DNA of 56,487 nt from Candidatus Hikarchaeia archaeon HikBin5 (GCA_009889625.1 WTZU01000002.1:76472-132958), one strand, 5' to 3'. Counted from the stretch's first letter, positions 1-9,278 are shown. Translations and numbers: made by a program. Notes: generated by a model not told the origin, from the sequence alone.

Positions 1-27
1 AAAATGTACCGATCAAATCGAAAAAGC

Positions 28-34
28 TTAAATT
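28..34 (+). promoter_or_regulatory. Probable TATA box of sufC
   Basis: An AT-rich CTTAAAT element lies about 33 bases before the sufC ATG at 64, followed by a second AT-rich run. The spacing suits an archaeal TBP site giving a transcript with a very short leader. No Shine-Dalgarno sequence precedes the ATG. The call rests on sequence and spacing only. Confidence 0.4.
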
Positions 35-63
35 GGTTAAAAAGCTAGATTTGTTCAGGAATT

Positions 64-969
64 ATGGCAATTTTACAAATAAAAAATTTACACGCGGAAG
101 TAGCAGATGGCGGGGACAAGATATTAAGAGGTGTAGACCTAGTCGTTTCGTCCGGAGAGATCCACGCTTTGATGGGGCCAAATGGCAGTGGTAAATCTAC
201 TTTGTCAAAGATTATTGCAGGGCATCCGGCATATGAGGTTACAGAAGGTGAAATAATCCTAGAAATTGATCAAAATGATTTTAAGGATGTCGAAGATACC
301 ATACCAGAAGATAAAATATCCTGGAATATTTTGGAGTTGGAACCAGATGAGCGGGCTGCATTGGGGATATTTTTAGGATTTCAATATCCCTCAGAAATTG
401 ATGGAGTTACCATGACTAATTTTTTGCGTACTGCACTTAATGCGACAATAGAAGGTAGATCAGATTTGATATTTGGCAAAGAGGAAGAAGAGGACGAAGG
501 AGATAAGAAAGTGCCTAGTCCGATGGAAGGTCCTATTGATGATGGGCCAGTGGGAGTTATGGAATTTCAGAAACTGCTGCAACAAAAACGAGAATTATTA
601 GACATGGATGTAAAATTCATGCAGAGATATCTTAATGCAGGTTTCTCAGGGGGGGAGAAAAAGCAGAACGAAGTTCTTCAGGCCGCAGTACTAGAACCTT
701 CAATTGCCGTACTGGATGAAATTGATTCTGGTTTAGATATAGATCGTTTGCAGGATGTTGCCAAAGGCATAAATGCATTGAGAGATGAGCAAGGATCGGG
801 AATACTACAGATTACCCACTATCAACGTATTTTGCAATATGTGAAACCAGATAAGGTCCATATAATGGTCGATGGGAAAATGGTAATGGAAGGCGGACCG
901 GAGCTTGCAGTTGAACTTGAAGACAAAGGGTATGACTGGGTCAGACAGCAAATATCTGAGGATAAGTGA
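64..969 (+). CDS. sufC: SufC, Fe-S cluster assembly ABC ATPase
   Basis: SufC is the cytosolic ATPase of the SUF scaffold, driving rearrangement of SufB/SufD during Fe-S cluster assembly. Visible motifs are Walker A GPNGSGKS (about residues 38-45), Q-loop Gln107, the ABC signature FSGGE (194-198), Walker B ending LDEIDSGLD (217-225) and the switch His252. At 301 residues it is about 50 longer than bacterial SufC; the extra length is an acidic Glu/Asp-rich insertion (about 138-165) in the helical subdomain, just before the signature. From memory, haloarchaeal SufC carries a similar insertion. A SufD-like gene follows after 7 bases, so the two are probably co-transcribed. Confidence 0.95.
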   Translation: MAILQIKNLHAEVADGGDKILRGVDLVVSSGEIHALMGPNGSGKSTLSKIIAGHPAYEVTEGEIILEIDQNDFKDVEDTIPEDKISWNILELEPDERAALGIFLGFQYPSEIDGVTMTNFLRTALNATIEGRSDLIFGKEEEEDEGDKKVPSPMEGPIDDGPVGVMEFQKLLQQKRELLDMDVKFMQRYLNAGFSGGEKKQNEVLQAAVLEPSIAVLDEIDSGLDIDRLQDVAKGINALRDEQGSGILQITHYQRILQYVKPDKVHIMVDGKMVMEGGPELAVELEDKGYDWVRQQISEDK

Positions 970-976
970 AATCGAA

Positions 977-2188
977 ATGACAGATGGTGTTAATCTAAAG
1001 TTAACAGAAGAAGTGGTTTCCCAGATTTCAGAGGGATTAGAAGAGCCAAAGTGGCTACTAGAAACTAGATTGGATGCATTAAATTCATTGGATAGAATAG
1101 AATTTCCAACGGTGATCAGTACACCGGGCAGAATATGGACAGATTTGGCAGATCTAGATTTTGAAAATCTGATAGATCCACTTACACAAAAACAAGAGAC
1201 AATAAGAGACGAAACTAAGGATGCAGATGTATTATCTTTTGCAGATGCGATTAAGTCGAAGGAAACCCTCGTAAAGGAAAATTTTGGAACGGTTGTTGAT
1301 CCAAAAGAAAATTACTTGGTTGCTTTGTCTACAGCATTATTCACAGGAGGAACTGTCATTCATATTCCTGAAAAGGCCGATATCGAGAAGATATTAATAC
1401 AAACAAAAATGGAATCGAACTCACTGTTTGATTATACGTTGGTGGTGGCAGAAAAATCTTCTTCAGCTACAATTGTCACTTCCCAGGAGACGGAGGGACA
1501 AAAACCGGGAGAGAAATATTATGGAGGGATAGTGGAGCTTGTCGCAGGAGAGAATAGTCAGATAAAGTATGGTTCATTGCAGAATCTTTCAGAAGATACG
1601 TATAAATATTCGATGAAGAGAGGTTCGACTAGCGATCATGCCATAATAAATTGGATAGAAGGTGATGTAGGCTCCATATTGTCGAAAACAACGGTTGAGA
1701 CTGAATTAAATGGCGATGGTTCAGAAACAAAAATAGTATGTGCATTTTATGGACATGAAAATCAACATATAGATGTCGACGCAAAGGTTTGGCATAATGC
1801 GGAGAATACAACTGCAGATTTAGTTACGAGAGGGGTAGTAGATGATCATGCTCGTTCGATATATGAAGGGACACAATTTGTAGGACAAGAAGCTTGGAAT
1901 ACGTCGTCTTATCAGAGAGAAAGTACATTGATGCTAAGTGATGAATCGGAGGCAGATGCTAGTCCAAAATTAATCATTAATAATCACGATACATCAGCTA
2001 GTCACTCAGCCACAGTTGGTCAGATAGACAAAAATAGTTTATTGTATATGCGAACTAGGGGGATACCAGAAAAGACAGCATCGAATATGTTGGTGAAGGG
2101 ATTCTTCGGGCCAATATATGAAGAGATAACAGTAGATGAATTTAGAGATAATCTTCGTAATCAGATAGAGATGAGACTTCGAACATAA
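977..2188 (+). CDS. sufD: SufD-like Fe-S assembly scaffold protein
   Basis: This is a SufB/SufD-family beta-helix protein of 403 residues. The C-terminal block ASHSATVGQID followed by LLYMRTRGI is the SufD form; SufB has a HEA..SRI type block instead, and the SufB-type catalytic Cys is not obvious. With SufC it forms part of the SUF scaffold. An upstream in-frame ATG at 905 lies inside sufC, so I chose the ATG at 977, which begins MTDGVNLKL and lies 7 bases after the sufC stop. In haloarchaea the order I know is sufC-sufB-sufD. Here SufD follows SufC directly, so sufB is missing from its expected place. Confidence 0.88.
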   Translation: MTDGVNLKLTEEVVSQISEGLEEPKWLLETRLDALNSLDRIEFPTVISTPGRIWTDLADLDFENLIDPLTQKQETIRDETKDADVLSFADAIKSKETLVKENFGTVVDPKENYLVALSTALFTGGTVIHIPEKADIEKILIQTKMESNSLFDYTLVVAEKSSSATIVTSQETEGQKPGEKYYGGIVELVAGENSQIKYGSLQNLSEDTYKYSMKRGSTSDHAIINWIEGDVGSILSKTTVETELNGDGSETKIVCAFYGHENQHIDVDAKVWHNAENTTADLVTRGVVDDHARSIYEGTQFVGQEAWNTSSYQRESTLMLSDESEADASPKLIINNHDTSASHSATVGQIDKNSLLYMRTRGIPEKTASNMLVKGFFGPIYEEITVDEFRDNLRNQIEMRLRT

Positions 2189-2189
2189 A

Positions 2190-2198
2190 CTTTTAACA
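2190..2198 (+). promoter_or_regulatory. TATA box of tRNA-Gln
   Basis: CTTTTAACA begins right after the sufD stop codon. Its centre is about 29 bases upstream of the first base of the tRNA, the standard spacing for an archaeal box A. It suggests the tRNA has its own promoter and is not only read through from sufCD. Confidence 0.55.
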
Positions 2199-2223
2199 TA
2201 GACCGGAGCAAATCCATGTTGAT

Positions 2224-2296
2224 AGTCCCATAGGGTAGTGGCCAATCCTTTCGCCCTTTGGAGGCGAAGACCGCGGTTCGAATCCGCGTGGGACTA
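2224..2296 (+). tRNA. tRNA-Gln (anticodon UUG)
   Basis: A full cloverleaf can be drawn. The acceptor stem AGTCCCA (2224-2230) pairs with TGGGACT (2289-2295), with A2296 as discriminator. The anticodon stem TCGCC/GGCGA encloses the loop CTTTGGA with anticodon TTG at 2258-2260. The T stem CGCGG/CCGCG encloses TTCGAAT. CCA is not encoded and there is no intron. The gene is followed by a TTTT run that may end transcription. In archaea this tRNA is normally charged with Glu and amidated by GatDE; neither gene is in this window. Confidence 0.96.
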
Positions 2297-2314
2297 TTTT
2301 GTAGAACGCAATTA

Positions 2315-3463
2315 CTAGGTTAATTCGATCCAATTGTCTGGGCCATTTTGCCACTCTTGGAATTCTTCTTCATTGCCAGACTCTGAATAAAACTTACCTC
2401 CCGAACCATCATTTAAGGTACATGGAATGGGATTTTCTTCGCGCTCTTGTCTTGGAATGGTCATTTGAGATCGGCTAGTAATGCCTCGTTCTTGATATTC
2501 TTCGAATACCTCGTCGGTCATAACATCGAAAAATGAGATATATTCCGTTCGAATACTGCTACTTACTGCTACTGCAATCTCACCTTGGCCATTTGGACGC
2601 ATGATATATCCCAAATGCTGCCCAGAAGTGACACTCCCTCCATCGATGAATTCGTCGAATAAATCCACATGGTGGAAAGTAAATATTATTTGTGAAGATT
2701 CTTTTGGGCTAATATAAAACTGATATTCGGTCCCTTGTTCTATTTCCTTGGGGACTACACCATAGAGGTCCCCATCCACAGGAGAATAGAATTTAACATT
2801 TCCACGAGTATCATAAGAACCAAAACTACTATCCCAGCGTTGTTGATCGGTGTATGCATCGAAATAGTGTTTCATACTAGAGCAAGATTTTCCAGTGGGA
2901 TCATGATCAGTTGAGCCATAATTGTAATTATGGCCATATGCAGATCGAATTTTGGTAATTCGAATGAATGGTTCAAGATCTATGAAATTGTGAGTGGCTA
3001 CTTTCGGGGGGTTGGTAGGATCGATATTTAGTTGGGCTGCTTTTTGATTAGATTCAATATATTTACTATTATCCACATCTGGAACAAAAGAAGTTTGATC
3101 CATTGATTTTTCCATATGTTCTACTATCGACATATCTTCCTGATGCATTGTTTCCATCATATCTACCATTTCTTCCGTGGAGAGTCCCATGGCCTCCCCC
3201 ATAGTTCTCATTTGTTCCATAGTCATACCTCTGGATTCGGCTACACTTCGCATTTGTTCCATAGTCATACCTCTGGATTCTGCCACTTGTTTCATGTTTT
3301 CAGAAGGGGGAGAGATATTAGTTAGGGCTTCTGCTTTATTTTCGGAGGGGAGAGGATTCAATTGAGCGGCATCCTCACCGGGACCCCCCATACAACCTGC
3401 AAGTAATAGAAACAGGATCAGAATAAGAGTAGTTGAAGTTTGGTTTTTGATAGTTTTGGCCAT
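2315..3463 (-). CDS. Lipoprotein with Met-rich 14-residue repeats and LytM-like domain (paralog of the next gene)
   Basis: This 382-residue exported lipoprotein has unknown function. The N terminus has a basic stretch, a hydrophobic core and the lipobox LLLAGC, so the mature protein is probably anchored outside the cell through Cys24. Residues about 58-110 carry tandem 14-residue units of the type VAESRGMTMEQMRS, continuing into a Met/His-rich helix (MVDMMETMHQEDM). The C-terminal part has segments resembling an M23/LytM beta-sandwich: SPVDGDLYGVV, FTFHHVDLF and GGSVTSGQHLGYI, but the usual zinc-ligand set of active M23 peptidases is not recognisable. A paralog with the same order of parts lies 38 bases upstream, so the two are probably co-transcribed. 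It could sense or store metal or bind a glycan; I cannot tell which. Confidence 0.8.
   Translation of the reverse strand: MAKTIKNQTSTTLILILFLLLAGCMGGPGEDAAQLNPLPSENKAEALTNISPPSENMKQVAESRGMTMEQMRSVAESRGMTMEQMRTMGEAMGLSTEEMVDMMETMHQEDMSIVEHMEKSMDQTSFVPDVDNSKYIESNQKAAQLNIDPTNPPKVATHNFIDLEPFIRITKIRSAYGHNYNYGSTDHDPTGKSCSSMKHYFDAYTDQQRWDSSFGSYDTRGNVKFYSPVDGDLYGVVPKEIEQGTEYQFYISPKESSQIIFTFHHVDLFDEFIDGGSVTSGQHLGYIMRPNGQGEIAVAVSSSIRTEYISFFDVMTDEVFEEYQERGITSRSQMTIPRQEREENPIPCTLNDGSGGKFYSESGNEEEFQEWQNGPDNWIELT
3209..3280 (-). repeat. 42-bp tandem coding repeat in the lipoprotein gene
   Basis: Two copies of an identical 30-base block start at 3209 and 3251, giving a 42-base period that encodes the 14-residue Met-rich unit. 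Identity at the DNA level, not just the protein level, suggests recent duplication or continuing conversion. A weaker copy continues on the C-terminal side of the repeat region. Confidence 0.8.
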
Positions 3464-3501
3464 ATATAGATCAAAAGTTGTTTTTAATTGGGCGAATATT
3501 T

Positions 3502-4692
3502 TTATCCGGTAACGGGTTTTGTTTTTCCTTCAGGTGTTTCCTCTATTGCGGTGTATCTGCAGCCTGGAGAAACCATTTGCTCTTGAGGATAATTGGAACT
3601 ATCTCCAGACCAAGTTTCGAAACTGTTCATTAGATCTTGGATTTTTGATTTATACAGCAATTCCACAGATTCATCTAGGTACATAGTAGGACAATGATTT
3701 CGCACACCGAGATTTTCGCCACGTTTTGAATCGTCTCGGATATATTCAAAAACGGTTAGTTCAGTTCTACCATTAATGCCAGAATTAGTGGTATCCTGCC
3801 AATTGCCCACATAACCAAGTACTTGTCCTGCTTCGATAGTTGTGCCTTCTTTAATAATTTCTCCATTTATCGTAAGTGGCAAGTCACAATCGACAGGGTT
3901 AGCGCCACTTCGATCACAATCGATACTAGATATATGATCGAGATTTACCCCCCATGCAGCACGCTGGGATGATGCTATAATCAATTCCCAATCGTCTTGT
4001 TTATACGAAGTTGTGGGTTGGAAATTTATCATAGTCACTACACCACTTATTGGTGCAATTACGACAGTATCTGCCGGGGCTTTGAATTCAAATGTAGGGT
4101 TGTCGTATTGCGTAGGAGACCCACGGTCGTGGATCATGCCAAAGTCATCAAAAATGGTATTTCCACCCGCGGTTTGGTAGTTCGAATTGAATTTAAGGTC
4201 ACCGAAAGTTGAGGTTGTGGGATCCCAGGGGCCTAAATTTTTTATCATTAAATTTTGAAGTTTTGGAGGAGTTTCTTGAGAAGATCCAGAATGGGATGAA
4301 CCCATAGATTCTCCCATTTTCATCATATTCTCCTTGCTCATCCCCATGGATTCTCCCATTTTCATCATGTCTTGCATACTCATGCCACGAGATTCTCCCA
4401 TTTTCTTCATATCTTCGGGATTCATTTTACTAGGATCCCCCATTGGAGGCAGCATTGGGTTTTCTGACTTCTTAGATTCTTTTGTTTCTGGAATTGGTTC
4501 TGTGTTTGAGTTTGTAGTCTCTTCAGCTTCTTTCTGAGCCGCCCCATCCTCATGGTCATGTGCGTGGTCCGCATGATCATCATGGTCATGTTCAACTGCA
4601 ATTTCTCCGCCCCCTCCTGCACATCCTGCAATCACAAGACACAATGCTACGAGAAATATTGCATAGGGTATTTTCTTATTTTTTCCGTTCAT
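3502..4692 (-). CDS. Lipoprotein with His-rich segment, Met-rich 14-residue repeats and LytM-like domain
   Basis: This 396-residue paralog has unknown function. The signal peptide ends in lipobox VIAGC (Cys24). A His/Asp segment follows directly (HDHDDHADHAHDHED, about 35-49), typical of surface metal-binding tails, then a low-complexity Glu/Lys/Thr linker. Three 14-residue units of the type MKKMGESRGMSMQD occupy about 94-135. The C-terminal domain contains APISGVVTMI, NLDHISSID and GTTIEAGQVLGYVGNW, which match the layout of an M23/LytM domain. The final HLHFE-like strand is replaced by ELTVFEY, so it is probably not a zinc peptidase. His and Met together suggest Cu/Zn handling outside the cell, but this is inference. 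Confidence 0.8.
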   Translation of the reverse strand: MNGKNKKIPYAIFLVALCLVIAGCAGGGGEIAVEHDHDDHADHAHDHEDGAAQKEAEETTNSNTEPIPETKESKKSENPMLPPMGDPSKMNPEDMKKMGESRGMSMQDMMKMGESMGMSKENMMKMGESMGSSHSGSSQETPPKLQNLMIKNLGPWDPTTSTFGDLKFNSNYQTAGGNTIFDDFGMIHDRGSPTQYDNPTFEFKAPADTVVIAPISGVVTMINFQPTTSYKQDDWELIIASSQRAAWGVNLDHISSIDCDRSGANPVDCDLPLTINGEIIKEGTTIEAGQVLGYVGNWQDTTNSGINGRTELTVFEYIRDDSKRGENLGVRNHCPTMYLDESVELLYKSKIQDLMNSFETWSGDSSNYPQEQMVSPGCRYTAIEETPEGKTKPVTG

Positions 4693-4790
4693 ATTATCTC
4701 CTGTCGATATCCTGTTCGTAGTGAACGTAGTACAGATCTCATTATTTGAGAAGTAAGAGTCCCACTATAATAAATTGTTAGAATTGGAAT

Positions 4791-6056
4791 TCAAAAAGTT
4801 TGTATTTCAATTTGGACAGGTTTGACTTTAACAGAGATATAAGACAAATAGATACCCACTACAATTGCAATGAAACCAAATAGAGCGTTAGTTAATCGCA
4901 GAGAAAACACTAGTTCATAGTGAGATTGCAATAGGATAAAAACAATTCCCATGAAGAGGGGAGCAAATGTGGCTCCAGCACCTTTTGCAGTTTCTCCAAA
5001 ACTTATGATAATTCCTCTGAAATCAGCCGGTGTGAGCTCAATTATGATGACCCTCCAAAGAGAGAATAAGAGTCCAAATCCAACACCTATCAAAGATGCA
5101 CCAAATGCAATATGTTGAATTGATTGGGACAATGCAACGATGATTAAACCGCCCCCAATAACAACAGAAAGGGAATAAAAGGGATAAATTAAATTTGAGA
5201 AATAGGAATAAACCCTTCCAGATTGTGAAGCTGCTATTGCAGATGCGCCGCTAAATAAGGACACGAGAATTCCTGCTTGTCCAGCAGATCCGCCGATTCC
5301 AAGAATAATTATCAAAGAACTATAAGTCACATAGGCTGCGAAAACAAAAGAAGTGACAAACATTCCAAGGATGGCTGCTGAAAGTTGGGGGTAAAGTAAT
5401 AAAATGGGCGTTTTCTTCAATATTTTTTTGAGGGAGATATTATTCTCAGAATCTATTTGAGAAAGGGCTGAAGAGGGTTCTTTTAAAAAGAAATATATGA
5501 TGATTGCGATGGGGATTGGGATGGCGTACAACAAGAATGGATAATTCCACGCTATGAGTACTAGGAAGCCAGAAAATATTGGGAAAAGTGCCCCACTAAC
5601 TCCGTGGCTAGTGGATCTTAATCCTTGGGCGGTCGCACTGGCAGGACCTGTGTAAAGATCCCCCAAAGAGGCCACTATCACAGGTAGAATGCATGCGCCA
5701 CCGATTCCTTGTAAAAGTCGGAGAAAAAGTGTAAGTAAAAAGGTATTGCTGAAAGCCATCGATATGCCAGAGATGCCAAATGTCAATAAACCGATGACCA
5801 AAATGGGTTTTCTTCCATAAATATCAGTTAACCCTCCCGCTAAGGGGGAGAGTAGCATAAGTGGGGCAAAAAATGCAGTTACTAGTAGCCCTATTGCTGC
5901 AGGAGTGGTCGAAAGGGGCAAGATGAGAGATTCCAAGACGGGAGATATCATTGTGGTCCCCATTGGATAAACCATGTTGGCCATTAGCAAAAGTTGTAAA
6001 CTCCGGTCAGAGAGTATGTTTCCTTCGGACCCAAGCAAATTTTTTAACGAGATCAA
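4791..6056 (-). CDS. Major facilitator superfamily transporter
   Basis: This is a 421-residue membrane protein with about 12 hydrophobic segments. The MFS motif A, GGLTDIYGRKP, sits between TM2 and TM3 (about 74-86). The substrate cannot be read from sequence; the general type is a drug/metabolite efflux or sugar-type permease. It starts with TTG, overlapping the stop codon of the upstream epimerase gene in a TTGA arrangement, which points to translational coupling. A sugar-nucleotide-type dehydrogenase paired with an exporter suggests a shared pathway, but no further partner is present. Confidence 0.85.
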   Translation of the reverse strand: MISLKNLLGSEGNILSDRSLQLLLMANMVYPMGTTMISPVLESLILPLSTTPAAIGLLVTAFFAPLMLLSPLAGGLTDIYGRKPILVIGLLTFGISGISMAFSNTFLLTLFLRLLQGIGGACILPVIVASLGDLYTGPASATAQGLRSTSHGVSGALFPIFSGFLVLIAWNYPFLLYAIPIPIAIIIYFFLKEPSSALSQIDSENNISLKKILKKTPILLLYPQLSAAILGMFVTSFVFAAYVTYSSLIIILGIGGSAGQAGILVSLFSGASAIAASQSGRVYSYFSNLIYPFYSLSVVIGGGLIIVALSQSIQHIAFGASLIGVGFGLLFSLWRVIIIELTPADFRGIIISFGETAKGAGATFAPLFMGIVFILLQSHYELVFSLRLTNALFGFIAIVVGIYLSYISVKVKPVQIEIQTF

Positions 6057-6976
6057 GAGATGAGAGAGGAGTGGCGTTTGATTGATTCTGCGAAGGATAA
6101 AATATCATATCCAAATTCTTCGTGGGCCCGTTCGTGTGAAATATTAAATTGAAATGTAGGTTCTCTAGATGTGTCAGGGACCATATTTCCACCCAAGGTA
6201 GTATTGACAGTTTCTACTATTTCTGCAATGGAGATGAGATTTCCTCCGGTGTTATAAACATCAAAATTGAGTTTTTTGGCCATTGTTACTTTTTCAAATA
6301 AATTGACAACATCATCCACATAGACTAGTCCAAATGTGGAATCGGGGTGCATGGGAACATTGGTAGTTTTCCCAGACATGGCATCTTCTACGAAATTCCC
6401 CACCCAAGGATAACCGGTGTACCTACCAGGTCCAAATACCGTGCTGGGCCTAATTGCACATATGTCTAAATCTTCTCGAGAGGAATATAGTAAAGCTTGA
6501 TATTCATTCATGTGTTTAAGTGCAGAATAATAAGAAGCCGTATTGAATGCAGTATAAGGAGAGTATGGACGAGGTGAATCTTCAGTTACTATGAGTTTAT
6601 CATCATAGTCTATAGAGCTATAAACACCAAGAGTACTAGCCCATATAATACGTGGGACGTTATGTTCCACTGAAGCTCTAAAAACATTGTCAACTCCGAT
6701 TAGATTGACACGTAAGGACAAACTGAGATCTTGAAGTGCCCCACGTCCAACTAGATATGCGAGATGGACTATTCTATCGGGCTCATGTGTACCAATGACT
6801 TGAGATACCTCACTGAAATTTGTGACATCTCCTTGCACTAATTCGACGCCGTCAATGTCAGGAGTTGCACCCAAATCTAAATCCATGCAAACTACCGATT
6901 CGTTCTGTTCCGCAAGTTGAGAAGTGAGATTTCTTCCAATTAAACCTGAAGAGCCTATGATTAAAGTTTTCATCAT
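6053..6976 (-). CDS. NAD-dependent epimerase/dehydratase (extended SDR)
   Basis: This 307-residue Rossmann-fold enzyme belongs to the extended short-chain dehydrogenase family, which includes nucleotide-sugar epimerases. The NAD-binding motif GSSGLIGRNL lies at residues 8-17, and the catalytic YSALK (YxxxK) follows a Ser/Thr-rich strand near residue 155. The substrate is unknown. The next gene downstream, an MFS transporter, starts inside this gene's stop codon. ATGs stand at 6976 and 6973; I took the first. The promoter contains a perfect palindrome over the TATA position. Confidence 0.87.
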   Translation of the reverse strand: MMKTLIIGSSGLIGRNLTSQLAEQNESVVCMDLDLGATPDIDGVELVQGDVTNFSEVSQVIGTHEPDRIVHLAYLVGRGALQDLSLSLRVNLIGVDNVFRASVEHNVPRIIWASTLGVYSSIDYDDKLIVTEDSPRPYSPYTAFNTASYYSALKHMNEYQALLYSSREDLDICAIRPSTVFGPGRYTGYPWVGNFVEDAMSGKTTNVPMHPDSTFGLVYVDDVVNLFEKVTMAKKLNFDVYNTGGNLISIAEIVETVNTTLGGNMVPDTSREPTFQFNISHERAHEEFGYDILSFAESIKRHSSLIS

Positions 6977-6994
6977 TATGGAATTGGAAAGGCA

Positions 6995-7008
6995 GGATAT
7001 TAATATCC
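6995..7008 (-). promoter_or_regulatory. TATA box embedded in a perfect 14-bp palindrome
   Basis: GGATATTAATATCC is a perfect palindrome centred about 25 bases upstream of the epimerase start codon, where the TATA box of a leaderless archaeal transcript should be. A dimeric repressor bound here would directly block TBP, so the epimerase-MFS operon is probably regulated. The palindrome is seen directly; the operator role is inference. Confidence 0.55.
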
Positions 7009-7043
7009 CCGGTTGAGAGATTCAAAAAACAATAGGAAGAGTA

Positions 7044-9278
7044 TTATTGGAATCCAACTCGATTTCGATGTCCAGATGGAGGAAGTCCAGTACTACCTTT
7101 GAATTCATCTTGAATAGTATGGTAGTATTTGAGGAGATCGGGAGTCATAGTTGGGCGAACTGAATCTAATGCTTTGCGGAAATGACGCATTTCGACTTCT
7201 TCCGAATCAGGATCTTCACGAAGTGATTCTATTGCAGCTTCTCGGGCGATGCTTGCTATATCACTTCCAACGTATCCTTCAGTTATTTCTGCAAGTTCAG
7301 TGAGGTTAATTTCAGAGGCAAGAGGCATATTTTCTGTGTGTATTTTGAAAATTTCTTTCCTGCCATCTAAGCTAGGTTCTTCCACCATGACTAGTCTGTC
7401 GAATCTTCCAGATCGCACTAGTGCGGGGTCAATCATATCGGGACGATTAGTTGCTGCTATAATTACCACGTCTGTAAGCTCTTCTAAACCATCTAGTTCA
7501 GTGAGTAATTGATTGACAACTCGTTGAGATACATTACTACCAAATTCATAGCCTCGATTTGGTGCAAGTGCGTCTAATTCATCGAAAAAGATGACTGCTG
7601 GTGACACTTGGCCTGCTTTTCTGAATACCTCTCGGATGGCTTTTTCAGATTCCCCCACCCATTTTGAAAGTAGCTGAGGACCACGTATAGATATGAAATT
7701 TGCATTAGTTTCATTTGCGACAGCTTTAGCGAGGAGGGTTTTTCCAGTTCCAGGAGGACCGTATAATAAGATCCCAGAGGGTGGAGAAATTCCCATTCTA
7801 GAAAATCTTTCAGGATTGGTCAATGGCCATTCGACGGATTCTTGAAGATCTCTTTTTGCGTCTTCAAGGCCGCCAACTTCGTCCCAATTAACATTAGGTA
7901 TCTCAACTAAAACTTCCCTCATTGCACTAGGATTTATCTCTTGAAGGGCAAGACCAAAATCTTCTTTTGTGACGATCATTGTATCGATCACTTCTTCGGG
8001 GATGTCTTCAGAATCTAGGTCAATTTCTGGCAAATATCTTCGAAGGGTCTTCATTGCGGCTTCTTTTGTTAAGGATTCTATATCTGCGCCAACGAATCCA
8101 TGGGTCTCCGTAGCTAGATTATCTAAATCTATAGATTCATCTAGTGGCATTCCTCTTGTGTGTATTTGGAGAATCTCATATCGATCTAATTTAGAGGGCA
8201 CGCCGATTTCTATTTCTCTGTCAAATCGGCCAGGTCTTCTGAGAGCGGGATCGATTGCATCGAGTCGATTGGTAGCTCCGATGACTATGACATCTCCCCG
8301 GGACTCGAGTCCATCCATCATGGTGAGTAGTTGCGCCACTACACGGCGCTCTACTTCTCCAGTCACTTCTTCACGTTTTGGTGCTATAGAATCCAATTCG
8401 TCTATGAAAATTATAGAGGGCGATTCTTTGGCCGCTTCTTCAAATATGGATCGTAATTGTTGTTCAGATTCCCCATAATACTTAGAAATAATCTCAGGTC
8501 CTGCGATTGAAAAGAATCTTGCGCTAGTCTCACTTGCTACAGCTTTTGCTAATAAAGTTTTCCCAGTTCCAGGGGGACCATGTAGAAGTACACCTTGAGG
8601 AGGATCAATGCCAAGTTTTGCGAATATAGGAGGGTGTTTGAGTGGCAATTCTATCATTTCCCTTACCCGATGTATTTCATCAGAAAGACCACCTATGTCT
8701 TCATATGTGATGGCATTACTAGCTTTCTCAAATCCAGATATGGGTTCATCTCTAAGTTGAATCTCTGTATCTTCAGATATTACGACAATGCCAGAAGGAA
8801 TTGTTTCTATCGCTATAAGGGGAATTGCTTGTCCAGGCGATCGCATGAAGGGATGACTGGTGCTTGACATTATAGGAACTAAATCTCCCGAAAGGACAGG
8901 CCGCTTGAGGATTTGTCTTCGGATCATACTAGCTGCATCTTCTCCGAAACGAATAGTACTAGCTCGAGGAGGAGCAAATGTTACTTTTTCTGCAGGTGTG
9001 ATACCTATCTTTTGAATAGATACTTTCTCGCCGAGACTGACGTTGGCATTTTGGCGTGTGAAACCATCTATTCTAACAGTATTGGTATTCCAATCCTGCC
9101 GATCTGCGCGCCATACTTTTGCTGCAGTTTCTTTTCCCCCGGTAATTCGAATGATATCACCAGGGCTAAGTTTTAGATGGAGAAGTGTGTCAGGATCCAA
9201 ACGTGCAATTCCCCTACCAGAATCATTTGGATATGCCTTTGTCACTTCTAGATCTACTATTTGGCCTTCGGATGACAT
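7044..9278 (-). CDS. cdc48: Cdc48/VCP-type AAA+ ATPase
   Basis: This is an archaeal p97/VCP unfoldase that segregates proteins and feeds them to the proteasome. Order of parts: N-terminal double-psi barrel (about 1-180), then D1 and D2 AAA modules. Both Walker A motifs are GPPGTGKT (near residues 234 and 506), with Walker B sequences IIFIDELDS and VIFFDELDA. The C terminus ends in VGFQ, so the HbYX proteasome-docking motif is absent. An upstream in-frame ATG at 9311 would add 11 residues. Alignment from memory with haloarchaeal Cdc48 favours the ATG at 9278, while an AT-rich stretch at 9331-9342 would suit a leaderless start at 9311. Start uncertain, identity firm. Confidence 0.96.
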   Translation of the reverse strand: MSSEGQIVDLEVTKAYPNDSGRGIARLDPDTLLHLKLSPGDIIRITGGKETAAKVWRADRQDWNTNTVRIDGFTRQNANVSLGEKVSIQKIGITPAEKVTFAPPRASTIRFGEDAASMIRRQILKRPVLSGDLVPIMSSTSHPFMRSPGQAIPLIAIETIPSGIVVISEDTEIQLRDEPISGFEKASNAITYEDIGGLSDEIHRVREMIELPLKHPPIFAKLGIDPPQGVLLHGPPGTGKTLLAKAVASETSARFFSIAGPEIISKYYGESEQQLRSIFEEAAKESPSIIFIDELDSIAPKREEVTGEVERRVVAQLLTMMDGLESRGDVIVIGATNRLDAIDPALRRPGRFDREIEIGVPSKLDRYEILQIHTRGMPLDESIDLDNLATETHGFVGADIESLTKEAAMKTLRRYLPEIDLDSEDIPEEVIDTMIVTKEDFGLALQEINPSAMREVLVEIPNVNWDEVGGLEDAKRDLQESVEWPLTNPERFSRMGISPPSGILLYGPPGTGKTLLAKAVANETNANFISIRGPQLLSKWVGESEKAIREVFRKAGQVSPAVIFFDELDALAPNRGYEFGSNVSQRVVNQLLTELDGLEELTDVVIIAATNRPDMIDPALVRSGRFDRLVMVEEPSLDGRKEIFKIHTENMPLASEINLTELAEITEGYVGSDIASIAREAAIESLREDPDSEEVEMRHFRKALDSVRPTMTPDLLKYYHTIQDEFKGSTGLPPSGHRNRVGFQ

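Noticed and set aside
2224-2296. tRNA-Gln as an integration site
   Set aside because: There is no integrase and no duplicated 3' tRNA fragment; the flanking genes look like chromosomal core.
3116-3365. Plus-strand open frames with His/Ser repeats inside the lipoprotein gene
   Set aside because: They are shadows of the 42-bp coding repeat; the minus frame has a signal peptide and full-length paralog.
7969-8478. Open frame of 169 codons antisense to cdc48
   Set aside because: It is a Ser/Arg-rich shadow with no domain; the opposite strand codes conserved AAA motifs.
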